Source: Lachnospiraceae bacterium (GTDB taxonomy: Bacteria > Bacillota > Clostridia > Lachnospirales > Lachnospiraceae). From it: a stretch of DNA of 16,047 bases. The DNA is taken from contig CAAGFP010000174.1 in the NCBI GenBank assembly GCA_900769175.1, positions 1-16,047 on the forward strand, written 5' to 3'. Of the stretch, positions 6,404-13,639 are shown in pieces. The translations under genes were made by a program, and so were the position numbers. The notes beneath the pieces are model-generated. The model had not been told where the DNA came from. It made no database searches and worked only from the letters and a program-made list of their open reading frames with translations. How positions within the stretch are numbered: position 1 is the first letter of the stretch; each line of letters starts with the position of its first letter.

Positions 6404-8077
6404 GCGAACTGCGAAGAAGATGCAAACGAGTAGTGTGAATAATGATATGAAGTCTGCAATTAGGTAAAGAACGGATTCTGAATAGTAAGCTTTCATCGTT
6501 CCTTTGGTCATTTCCGGAGAAAGACTTGCTTTTAAGAGTCCGTTTTCACTGATGGATACAGGTACTTTTTGATTGTTTACTTTGACCTGATACCCCGGAT
6601 AGTAGGTAAACGGGAGCTCAATTTCCCAATTTGTACATTCAGAGGCGGTAAAATCGAATTCACATTTCAGATATTCATTTGTAAGATTCGAGTAACGAAA
6701 CGTTTCAGCGTTAATTGCGTTGATGGTTTTTTCTTCCGGAATCTGAGAATTGGTGGTCAGATACAGTTCATCCGTCATGCCGTTTGCAATCACGTATTCT
6801 TCTCTGTATTGCTCCACATTTTTTTGAAGCTGATTCATAAAAATACATGAACTAAAACCAAGCAACAGTCCTAATATCACAAGCGATTTTATCATAGAAG
6901 CGGAATCCTTTATAAAGAAATAATACAATCCGTATCCTGCTGCGATACTCAGAAACAGAATCCCGAGGATATTGAATCTCCACATAAACTGGAAGGATGA
7001 GAAGATTTTATTTATGAAAGGAATCTGCTCGATAATTTTCCAAGGAAAAAGATTGGTAGTCATGATTGTAAAAAGGAAAGCGGGCAGGAGAAACCATTTA
7101 CATGTAGCCATGGATTTCTTTTGCTCTCCAAAGCTTTGGATGCATCCGAACAAAGCAAGAATTGCACCAAAGAGAAGAAGGACACCGGGGGTTTTCGGCA
7201 TGGAGTTTGTGTTCAGATCCGTGAATACTTCGCCGCCGTTTACGGATAATTTCAGCACATCAAATAACTGGATTAAGGACGCATCCGTATACCAGAAATA
7301 AGTGTTTGTCGTTCTGACGTTCAAGGGAAGTCTATAGGCATCCAGAAATGGAATCAAATACCAAAGATTCAATAAAAGAAAGAAGGCGGCGGATTTGAGC
7401 AGTGAAAGGATTGCCATTTTATTCCAAAATCCTTTTTTGTATGCAAGGACATAAATCACAGCAACTGCAGTTATCATCAGAAAACTGAGTGTGTGAGACT
7501 GCAAAACGCCGGTAAAACCGGCCACAATGAGGCCCCATCTATGGTACTCGCCTCTTGCAATACAAATCAGTCCGCACAGACAAAGCGGAAGAAAAATGAG
7601 CGCAAGAAACTCGCCCATGCTTCCTCTTACATACAAATCCTCCAGACGATAAGTACACACCGAATAAAGAATGGCGCTTATGCAGCCGATTTCCGGAGAT
7701 TTTGTAATGGTTTTAAAGGAATAAAAGCCCACCAGCAGCGTAGCTGCATTGATTAAAATCAGGAAAATATTATAGCAAAAAACCAAAGGCAATCCCCAAT
7801 TGTGAAGAACGGCGGGCAGAATCAGAAATAAGCTCGAATAAAACAAAGGCGTGCCATAGCCGTATCCACCCATCTGGTCCCCGAAAATACGAATCGGAAA
7901 ATGTCCGTTTTCCAAGGCAGTACTTACGGAAAGAATTCTCTGCGTATGGAAGAGAGTATCGTGTGGAGCCTGATAAAACAATGTAGTACTGATTGCAGGA
8001 AGGGAAACAATAATCAGAGTTACAAAGAGTAAGCCATAGAGTATTGTTTTATTTGTTTTTTCAGTTGATTGGGTCAT
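6380..8077 (-). CDS. Polytopic membrane protein, GT-C / YfhO-like (6-pyruvoyl-tetrahydropterin synthase-related type)
   Basis: A 565-residue integral membrane protein with about 11-13 hydrophobic helices (for example 11-33, 100-120, 155-174, 190-210, 222-245, 297-313, 328-344, 367-388, 396-413, 535-557). A soluble 415-534 region contains YYPGYQVKVNNQ, like the extracytoplasmic domain of YfhO-type proteins. The first loop has APHDTLFHTQR (D40, H44, R47), the acidic/His pattern typical of GT-C lipid-linked sugar transferases. This suggests transfer of a sugar from a lipid carrier to a surface polymer. The start at 8077 is preferred because AGGAGA lies 10 bases upstream; an ATG at 8110 has no ribosome site and nearly coincides with the predicted transcription start. 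The last residues VTKGHSS and the stop are encoded by repeat copy A, so the natural C-terminus may have been replaced. Confidence 0.75.
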   Translation of the reverse strand: MTQSTEKTNKTILYGLLFVTLIIVSLPAISTTLFYQAPHDTLFHTQRILSVSTALENGHFPIRIFGDQMGGYGYGTPLFYSSLFLILPAVLHNWGLPLVFCYNIFLILINAATLLVGFYSFKTITKSPEIGCISAILYSVCTYRLEDLYVRGSMGEFLALIFLPLCLCGLICIARGEYHRWGLIVAGFTGVLQSHTLSFLMITAVAVIYVLAYKKGFWNKMAILSLLKSAAFFLLLNLWYLIPFLDAYRLPLNVRTTNTYFWYTDASLIQLFDVLKLSVNGGEVFTDLNTNSMPKTPGVLLLFGAILALFGCIQSFGEQKKSMATCKWFLLPAFLFTIMTTNLFPWKIIEQIPFINKIFSSFQFMWRFNILGILFLSIAAGYGLYYFFIKDSASMIKSLVILGLLLGFSSCIFMNQLQKNVEQYREEYVIANGMTDELYLTTNSQIPEEKTINAINAETFRYSNLTNEYLKCEFDFTASECTNWEIELPFTYYPGYQVKVNNQKVPVSISENGLLKASLSPEMTKGTMKAYYSESVLYLIADFISLFTLLVCIFFAVRVTKGHSS

Positions 8078-8118
8078 CGGTATTTTATCTCCTGATTTTG
8101 AATTTTTCATCTTTTTTT

Positions 8119-8147
8119 ATTATACATATGGGTACGAAATTATACAA
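8119..8147 (-). promoter_or_regulatory. Promoter of the minus-strand membrane protein gene
   Basis: On the minus strand, TTGTAT (8142-8147) and TATAAT (8119-8124) are 17 bases apart. The start of transcription would be near 8112, giving a leader of about 35 bases to the ATG at 8077. The -35 box abuts repeat copy B. Confidence 0.6.
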
Positions 8148-8292
8148 GTGACAGAGGGGACGCTTCTTCTGTCACGCGGTGCGTCCCTCTGTCACAAGGA
8201 GCGTCCCTCTGTCACGCCACAACACCTACACCTCTGCTACGCAGTGTGACAAAAGAAACGTCCCTCTGTCACGGGGATTGTCCCTCTGTCAC
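8148..8292 (+). repeat. Dispersed palindromic repeat, copy B (longest copy)
   Basis: This 145-bp element begins GTGACAGAGGGGACG, carries GGGACGCTTCTTCTGTCAC, and contains GTCCCTCTGTCAC four times (8183-8195, 8203-8215, 8260-8272, 8280-8292), partly as 20-base tandem units. Positions 8217-8272 are identical over 56 bases to 12585-12640. Ends pair with each other: the left GGGACGCTTCTTCTGTCAC is, with two mismatches, the reverse complement of the right end. GTGACAGA (8148-8155) can pair with TCTGTCAC (8168-8175). No open reading frame or transposase is inside; it looks like a REP/MITE-type element moved in trans. Confidence 0.85.
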
Positions 8293-8312
8293 AAATGACA
8301 AGAGAACTCTAC

Positions 8313-8353
8313 GGAGCATAGAATCCGCTTATAATCACCATATTCTACGCTCC
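8313..8353 (+). promoter_or_regulatory. Inverted repeat around a -10 box upstream of the XRE gene, probable operator
   Basis: GGAGCATAGAAT (8313-8324) and ATTCTACGCTCC (8342-8353) are complementary at 11 of 12 positions. The 17 bases between them contain TATAAT at 8330-8335. No T tract follows, so a terminator is unlikely. The arrangement, a dyad bracketing the -10 box 58 bases before an HTH-regulator gene, is typical of autoregulation. No convincing -35 is seen. The remaining bases up to the gene hold only the AAAGGAGG ribosome site (8396-8403). Confidence 0.5.
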
Positions 8354-8410
8354 ATGGGTGTTATTTGGCAGACACAAATGCAATAATCGAACCGGAAAGG
8401 AGGAAAATGA

Positions 8411-9016
8411 ATGGATCAGATTAAAATTGGAAGGTTTATTGCTGAAGAGAGAAAAAGAAAGGGTTATACACAAAAACAACTCTCAGAAAAATTAGATATC
8501 AGCGATAAAACGATTTCAAAATGGGAACGTGGAAATGGGTTTCCGGAAGTTTCGTTGTTGTTACCATTATGTAATGAATTGGACATAACAGTGAACGAAT
8601 TACTGTCCGGTGAGAGAGTGTCTGAAGAAGATTATCAGAAGAAAGCGGAGGAAAATATGGTGAATTTAGTTAGAGAAGCTCAGGAAAGTAAGAAAAAAAT
8701 TATTTTTTCAGTTATTATTTCAATTTTTAGCCTTATGGCTTCTTTGCCTTTGTTTATAATATCAGACATGGGTATTGTAGAAGGCATCGCAAGAATTATT
8801 TTTATCGTAATAGGAGTCATTGTTTTATTTGGCGGAATATTTATTGCCTGTTTCATCGATAACGATGCTGGCGCTTTTGAGTGCCCGGAGTGCAAAACCA
8901 GATTCGTTCCGGATATGAAGGCGTATATTTTGGGCCCCCATACGATAACAAAACGTAAATTAGTATGTCCTCATTGTGGTGCAAAAAAGTATTGCAAGAA
9001 AGTCCTTACAAAGTAA
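8411..9016 (+). CDS. XRE-family HTH regulator with two membrane helices and a zinc ribbon
   Basis: This 201-residue protein has an HTH_3 (Cro/C1) domain at 5-66, with YTQKQLSEKLDISDKTISKW at 19-38 as helix-turn-helix. A charged linker follows, then two hydrophobic helices near 97-117 and 125-149, and a C-terminal zinc ribbon with C158-x2-C161 and C186-x2-C189. It would be a membrane-tethered DNA-binding protein. The HTH and the ribbon both appear to face the cytoplasm if the two helices form a hairpin. AAAGGAGG sits 8 bases before the ATG. It has its own putative operator upstream and terminator downstream, so it is a single-gene unit. Its targets are unknown; autoregulation and control of nearby genes are both possible. 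Confidence 0.8.
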   Translation: MDQIKIGRFIAEERKRKGYTQKQLSEKLDISDKTISKWERGNGFPEVSLLLPLCNELDITVNELLSGERVSEEDYQKKAEENMVNLVREAQESKKKIIFSVIISIFSLMASLPLFIISDMGIVEGIARIIFIVIGVIVLFGGIFIACFIDNDAGAFECPECKTRFVPDMKAYILGPHTITKRKLVCPHCGAKKYCKKVLTK

Positions 9017-9086
9017 AAACTTTTTCGAAAGAATACCGTTTGATTACAATCGTTCTTATAATTGCAATGTGTATATATGAAAAACG

Positions 9087-9116
9087 AGCCGTGGCGAAAG
9101 CTGCGGCTTTGTTTTT
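9087..9116 (+). terminator. Rho-independent terminator after the XRE gene
   Basis: AGCCGTGGC (9087-9095) pairs with GCTGCGGCT (9100-9108) including two G-T wobbles, across a GAAA tetraloop, and is followed by TTTGTTTTT. It lies 70 bases after the stop at 9016 and separates the regulator from the helicase gene. Confidence 0.85.
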
Positions 9117-9267
9117 AAATTTATGCATGGAATTTATAAATGTGCAGGCTGAATCAATTCAGATTCTTATGAATCGTCGTTTCTAAGAAAATTCTATCAT
9201 TCATAAGTACCAATTCTATTTTCTTTTCCGGATAAAATTCTATTTATTTATAAATCCTATTTCTGAA

Positions 9268-9296
9268 TTGTTAGAGATACTATTAGATGTTATAAT
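9268..9296 (+). promoter_or_regulatory. Promoter in the AT-rich region before the helicase-nuclease gene
   Basis: TTGTTA (9268-9273) and TATAAT (9291-9296) are separated by 17 bases, with TGT before the -10 (extended -10). Transcription would begin near 9303, about 95 bases before the ATG at 9400. The rest of the 9017-9399 gap is AT-rich and shows only the terminator at 9087 and the shared motif at 9365. Confidence 0.6.
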
Positions 9297-9364
9297 TATA
9301 TTTATAAATTGAAAATGCAGTTATTATATAAAGTATTATTGTAGTTTATTGCCCTAAATAATTA

Positions 9365-9385
9365 TTGCATGTTACATAAAAGTGA
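9365..9385 (+). promoter_or_regulatory. Upstream motif shared with the NYN gene (helicase copy)
   Basis: TTGCATGTTACATAAAAG at 9365-9382, followed by TGA, matches 12655-12675 at 19 of 21 positions. It contains TGT-TACATA (9370-9378), an extended -10-like element, with TTGCCC (9349-9354) as a possible -35 at an 18-base spacing. It ends 15 bases before the ATG. It could be a second promoter or a binding site for a shared regulator. Confidence 0.5.
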
Positions 9386-9399
9386 GGGAAAAGGGAATA

Positions 9400-12300
9400 A
9401 TGAATAAGGTTTGCCATGATATTTTTAGAGCTGTTCACGAAGGTAAATGGTTACGAGTTGAATATGAAAATAAAGCAGGTGAAATAACGAAGTTTTGGAT
9501 AGGCATTCTCGAAATAGATGTCATAGGGGGACGATTAATTGTGGATGCTTTAAATGTATCTAATTTTCTATTTGGCGAGCATTACATGCTTTATATTAAT
9601 AAGATTACTTCTTCTGAGCTTATTGATGGCTCCTACTGCCCAATAAACAAAAGACTCATTAATGATATACTACTGAACCCACATAAATATAAATCACTTT
9701 TTAATAATGTTGCGAATTTAAAGATTTTAAATTATTTGGAGATGTGTAATCGTATGGATACTACGCCATACTATTCTGAGTTTGCACTTGTTAAACAGTT
9801 AGATAGAGATAGTTTTACAGGTGAGGCATTTCCACTTTCGACGGAACAATTTCAAGAGATAGTTAAAAACTTTCGATTCAAGATGGACGAAAAGAGACAA
9901 GAAGATGGTCGGCTTCGAATTCAGCAGCTTGCAATGAATGTACTAAGCATTAACACTCAAAAAGGCTTGTATGTTTTAGCGTACAAAAAACTGAATTTAG
10001 ATGTTAAGAATAAAACTCTTCGTCCAGACGAGGAGATTACGATTTGCACGGAATATATTTTGGGAGAGAATAAAGAGAGCATTAGAAAATATATGGATGC
10101 TGATGAGTTTGAACTTTTGGAGGATTACGAGAAAAATCAAGAAAAGATTAAAGATTGTATAGCAAAACATACTAGGCTTGTTATGGGTATTGATGATATG
10201 CCGTATATAATAGGTATTGGTATGGATGTTGTAATAGATTTGCATGGCGAATACCAATCCATTGTGCAGATGTATGAAGATGAAAATATTACGGTGCCAA
10301 TCAAAGCATTCTTTGGAGACTTACTTGCAAGACCGGTAAGAAACAAGGTTTATCCTATGGCATTGTTAAATGCCAATGTCAATCTTGATCAACTCTTGGC
10401 AATTCATAATGGCATGAAATATCCACTTGCATATATACAAGGTCCCCCAGGGACTGGAAAAACTAATACAATTATAAATACAATAGTGACTGCTTTTTTT
10501 AATGATAGGACTGTCTTGTTTGCTTCTTACAATAATCATCCAATTAGTGGTGTGTTTAATAAGCTTAGTTCTATGATACACAGAGGAAAAACTATTCCTT
10601 TTCCTGTTTTGAGACTAGGAAATATGGAAAAGGTAGAGGAGGCTCTTCGTTATATAAAGCAGGTATATATTCAGGCTAAAGATATTACTGTATATGATGG
10701 GGCGTTAGATAAGAGAAAAGACGATAGAAAGGAGAGAGCGAAAAAACTGTCGGCACTCTTGGAGGAATATGAAAGGGTTCTGGAACTAAAGGATAGGAAA
10801 GAAGCAATTCAGCGAGTAATGGAGTATCAGAAAAAGAATTCGTTGGCCATGCAAATGTTACCTTTTCAAGTGGATTTACAAGGGCGTCAAATGAAAATAG
10901 TCGAAGATGAAATAGAAAAGGTGGGCGAATTTACGGATGAACAGATGCTGAGACTGATTGATACTGATTTTGAAAAACTAAAGGAGTATATTTATTATAC
11001 ATCAGCACGTTTTATTAAGCGATTAGGTCAGAATTCATATAAAGATTTATACGATATCGTTTTTAATATGAAAGAGAAAGAACAAGTAGATGCATTCAAT
11101 AAATTTCTTCGAAAAACGGAAAACATAAAACGACTTCAAAGAATTTTTCCGATTATTATCACAACATGTATTTCAGCTCATAAGTTGGGACAACCGGAGC
11201 CTATGTTTGATATGGTAATTATGGATGAAGCAAGTCAGTGCAATACGGCAATATCTTTGGTGCCTATTATACGAGGGCAGAATCTTATGCTTGTAGGAGA
11301 TCCGCAGCAACTTAGTCCTGTAATTCTTTTGGATGAACAATCTAATAGGATACTGCGTCAAAAATATTGTGTTACGGAAGAGTATGATTATCGAAAGAAT
11401 TCAATATATAAGACTTTCTTGGCGTGTGATTCTGTCAGTGACGAAGTATTATTACATAATCATTATCGTTGTAATAATAAGATTATTGATTTCAATAATC
11501 GAAAATATTACAATTCAAAATTGAAAGTATGTTCAAAAAGTTCTGAGAAGCAACCATTAGTGTTTGTAAATGTAAATAATAATAGAACAGATATGAAAAA
11601 CACAGCATTGGCAGAGGTGGATGCGATTGTTGATTATGCTGTTGCTAATGCTGACAAAAGTATTGGTGTAATTACTCCGTTTGTGAATCAACGAAAAATA
11701 ATTGAGGATCAGGTTAAACGACGACAGTTGAAAAATGTTGTTTGTGGAACAGTGCATGCATTTCAAGGAGATGAGAAAGATGTTGTGTTGTTTTCAACTG
11801 TATTAACCGATCAAACACAAGAGGGAACTTATAATTGGTTAAAAAATAACAAAGAGTTAATTAATGTTGCTACATCCAGGGCACGTGATAAATTAATTGT
11901 ATTAGCTGATTGGAATAGTTTAAACAGATTACATAAGAATGGTGACGATGATGATTTGTACGAATTGGTAAAATATGTAAGACAAAATGGAGAATCTGTT
12001 GTGACACCCAAGATAGCTAATTCCAGAGCTCTCGGGGTTAAACCATTTAGTACGGCAACAGAAGAAGCTTTTCTCGATAATTTAACCCATGCGCTTGGAA
12101 ATATATGGTTATCAGATAATCGTTATGTAATACACAAGGAAGTTCCGATTTCTCAAGTGTTCCAAACTAATGAAACTAATAGTGAACTATTTTATTCCGG
12201 TAGATTTGATTTTGTCGTATATGAATGTTTGAGCCGGCAACAGATACCGGTACTAGCAATTGAACTAGATGGCAAGGAACACTATACAGATGAGGTAGTA

Positions 12301-12435
12301 AAAGAAAGAGATAGGAAAAAGAATGAGATTTGCAACAAGCATAACTTACAAATAATTCGTGTAGAGAATTCTTATGCAAGACGTTATAACCATATTAAAG
12401 AGATATTGGTTGCTTACTTCAAGGTAAGACATTAG
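9400..12435 (+). CDS. WYL-like / superfamily 1 helicase / PD-(D/E)XK (DUF2726-like) nuclease fusion
   Basis: This 1011-residue protein combines three parts. Residues 1-80 resemble a WYL domain (IFRAVHEGKWLRVEYENKAG, a beta-rich ligand-sensing fold). Residues 325-840 are an Upf1-like SF1 helicase: Walker A GPPGTGKT (348-355), Walker B DEAS (609-612), GDPQQ (633-637), LLHNHYRCNNKIIDF (684-698), GTVHAFQGDEKD (783-794) and ATSRARDK (824-831). A helical insertion at about 430-580 separates motifs I and II. Residues 880-1008 are a nuclease with D937, E955, D957 and K959 in RFDFVVY...AIELDGKEHY. The C-terminal order helicase-nuclease suggests unwinding coupled to cutting of DNA or RNA, as in several antiphage proteins. 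ATG 9400 is preferred over the GTG at 9382 because GGGA lies just upstream. The gene is more AT-rich than the metabolic genes, consistent with transfer. All catalytic motifs look intact. Confidence 0.82.
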   Translation: MNKVCHDIFRAVHEGKWLRVEYENKAGEITKFWIGILEIDVIGGRLIVDALNVSNFLFGEHYMLYINKITSSELIDGSYCPINKRLINDILLNPHKYKSLFNNVANLKILNYLEMCNRMDTTPYYSEFALVKQLDRDSFTGEAFPLSTEQFQEIVKNFRFKMDEKRQEDGRLRIQQLAMNVLSINTQKGLYVLAYKKLNLDVKNKTLRPDEEITICTEYILGENKESIRKYMDADEFELLEDYEKNQEKIKDCIAKHTRLVMGIDDMPYIIGIGMDVVIDLHGEYQSIVQMYEDENITVPIKAFFGDLLARPVRNKVYPMALLNANVNLDQLLAIHNGMKYPLAYIQGPPGTGKTNTIINTIVTAFFNDRTVLFASYNNHPISGVFNKLSSMIHRGKTIPFPVLRLGNMEKVEEALRYIKQVYIQAKDITVYDGALDKRKDDRKERAKKLSALLEEYERVLELKDRKEAIQRVMEYQKKNSLAMQMLPFQVDLQGRQMKIVEDEIEKVGEFTDEQMLRLIDTDFEKLKEYIYYTSARFIKRLGQNSYKDLYDIVFNMKEKEQVDAFNKFLRKTENIKRLQRIFPIIITTCISAHKLGQPEPMFDMVIMDEASQCNTAISLVPIIRGQNLMLVGDPQQLSPVILLDEQSNRILRQKYCVTEEYDYRKNSIYKTFLACDSVSDEVLLHNHYRCNNKIIDFNNRKYYNSKLKVCSKSSEKQPLVFVNVNNNRTDMKNTALAEVDAIVDYAVANADKSIGVITPFVNQRKIIEDQVKRRQLKNVVCGTVHAFQGDEKDVVLFSTVLTDQTQEGTYNWLKNNKELINVATSRARDKLIVLADWNSLNRLHKNGDDDDLYELVKYVRQNGESVVTPKIANSRALGVKPFSTATEEAFLDNLTHALGNIWLSDNRYVIHKEVPISQVFQTNETNSELFYSGRFDFVVYECLSRQQIPVLAIELDGKEHYTDEVVKERDRKKNEICNKHNLQIIRVENSYARRYNHIKEILVAYFKVRH

Positions 12436-12544
12436 TTTTGTGAAGAAATATAATAATGGGTAGACTTGATGAATAGCAGACACTACTTTGAAAAGGCAGT
12501 ATGTATATGCAATCACTATTTGATAGATATAGGGAACTACAGCA

Positions 12545-12640
12545 GGGACGCTTCTTCTGTCACGCGGTGTGTCCCTTTGTCACACCACAACACCTACACC
12601 TCTGCTACGCAGTGTGACAAAAGAAACGTCCCTCTGTCAC
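12545..12640 (+). repeat. Dispersed palindromic repeat, copy C
   Basis: This 96-bp copy runs from GGGACGCTTCTTCTGTCAC to GTCCCTCTGTCAC. The left 19 bases and the reverse complement of GTGACAAAAGAAACGTCCC near the right end differ at only two positions, forming terminal inverted repeats. Its last 56 bases are identical to 8217-8272. It lacks one 20-base internal unit found in copy B. It lies between the helicase-nuclease stop and the NYN gene; the 109 bases before it (12436-12544) show no feature I can name. Confidence 0.85.
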
Positions 12641-12654
12641 AATAGTGTACAAAT

Positions 12655-12675
12655 TTGCATGTTATATAAAAGAGA
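12655..12675 (+). promoter_or_regulatory. Upstream motif shared with the helicase gene (NYN copy), extended -10
   Basis: TTGCATGTTATATAAAAG at 12655-12672, followed by AGA, is the partner of 9365-9385. It contains TGT-TATATA (12660-12668), an extended -10. Transcription from it would begin near 12675 and include the AGGAGG at 12683-12688. It begins 15 bases after repeat copy C. No good -35 is present. Confidence 0.5.
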
Positions 12676-12696
12676 TAAATGCAGGAGGTAACATAT

Positions 12697-13488
12697 ATGG
12701 GTGACGATGCAGAACTTTATATGGAAATGCAGGAACCGGGTTTTTGGGACTGGGTTGAGCGTTATAATAGCAAATATGAATATGATGAAGATGATGAATT
12801 CGAAGATGAAGAAGAGGTTGTTTTTAAAAGATATTTTTTAGTGGATTATGAAAATGTAAATCGAGACGGGCTTAATGGTGTAACCAGGCTTACAAATGAG
12901 GATTGCGTGCGTATTTATTATAGTGAAGCGGCAGAAACACTGACATTTGGATTGCATAGAAGAATTAATTCTTCTAAAGCACATTTTGATTATATAAAGG
13001 TTCAAATGCCTATTAAGAATGCGGTGGATTGTCAAATTTTATTTGATATTCGTGATTTATCCAAAGAGAATCGGCAAGCAGAATATTTTATAGTGTCTAA
13101 GGATTCGGATTTTGATAAAGCTGTTGAGGATTTCAAAGGAAGAAAATTAAAAGTGAAAAAAGTGGAGGAGATATGCAAGTTAACAGAGAAAAAAGCTACT
13201 CCTGAACAGAAAAAGACAACAACCACTAATAATACTAAAGTTGCTAAAAAGAAAGTTGCAAATTCATCTCAGAAAGATAAGAGAGAGGCACAGATTAGAT
13301 CCTTTTTTGGACAACATTTTAAGAAAAAGATATATGTTGAACGGAAAGAGGAAGTAATAGAATTATTGATAAAGGCAAAGACAAAGCAAGAGGTTAACAA
13401 TGGTCTTTTAAAACATTTTGCAAATGAAACGGTGAGTGCAATGTTGAAGACTTTAGAACCATTAATAAAAGATTTACCAGGAAGGTAA
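12697..13488 (+). CDS. NYN/PIN-like domain protein, probable RNase
   Basis: This 263-residue protein has a very acidic stretch at 28-42, then a PIN/NYN-like core at 44-157. RYFLVDYENVN (D50), NAVDCQILFDI (D111) and FIVSKDSDFDKAV (D136, D138) supply the acidic residues that bind metal in this nuclease fold. A Lys/Thr/Asn-rich linker (161-198) joins a C-terminal helical segment (199-263) of unknown kind, basic around 199-217. NYN domains generally cut RNA. I chose ATG 12697, which has AGGAGG 8 bases upstream; an ATG at 12679 would place the ribosome site inside the gene. It shares an upstream motif with the helicase-nuclease, suggesting joint expression. No dedicated antitoxin-like partner is seen beside it. 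The fold assignment is fairly firm; the activity and target are inferred. Confidence 0.75.
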   Translation: MGDDAELYMEMQEPGFWDWVERYNSKYEYDEDDEFEDEEEVVFKRYFLVDYENVNRDGLNGVTRLTNEDCVRIYYSEAAETLTFGLHRRINSSKAHFDYIKVQMPIKNAVDCQILFDIRDLSKENRQAEYFIVSKDSDFDKAVEDFKGRKLKVKKVEEICKLTEKKATPEQKKTTTTNNTKVAKKKVANSSQKDKREAQIRSFFGQHFKKKIYVERKEEVIELLIKAKTKQEVNNGLLKHFANETVSAMLKTLEPLIKDLPGR

Positions 13489-13494
13489 TACCTA

Positions 13495-13564
13495 GCGGTG
13501 TAACCCAGGTGATTGCAAAGCGGGAGTCATAACCCGCCACCGCATTTGATTCCATCCGGAATCA
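13495..13564 (+). other. Structured intergenic segment, faintly tRNA-like, function unknown
   Basis: GCGGTG (13495-13500) pairs with CACCGC (13538-13543). Inside, GCGGG (13520-13524) pairs with CCCGC (13533-13537) around a loop holding TCATAA. A third perfect 7-bp hairpin, TGATTCC-ATCC-GGAATCA, follows at 13547-13564. The GCGGTGTA start and a CAT in the loop recall a tRNA-Met, but the D arm does not pair, the anticodon loop is 8 bases and there is no proper T arm or acceptor end. It is either a decayed tRNA-like sequence or the 3' structure of the NYN transcript. Confidence 0.35.
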
Positions 13565-13639
13565 CAAACTGAATAAAGAACCTATTCGTAAAAGGCTTTT
13601 TAAGAAAATCAAAATTTCGTAAAAATCCCATTCACACCC

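Noticed and set aside
8148..8292. CRISPR array, because of repeated GTCCCTCTGTCAC units
   Set aside because: The units are short, the intervals are irregular and too short for spacers, the intervening sequence is itself repeated in copy C, and no cas gene is present.
8965..9186. 73-codon open frame overlapping the end of the XRE gene
   Set aside because: It overlaps the XRE coding end in another frame, crosses the terminator at 9087-9116 and has no ribosome site or recognisable domain.
13495..13564. Functional tRNA-Met gene
   Set aside because: The D arm does not pair, the anticodon loop would be 8 bases, and the T arm and 3' acceptor strand are missing, so only a weak resemblance remains.
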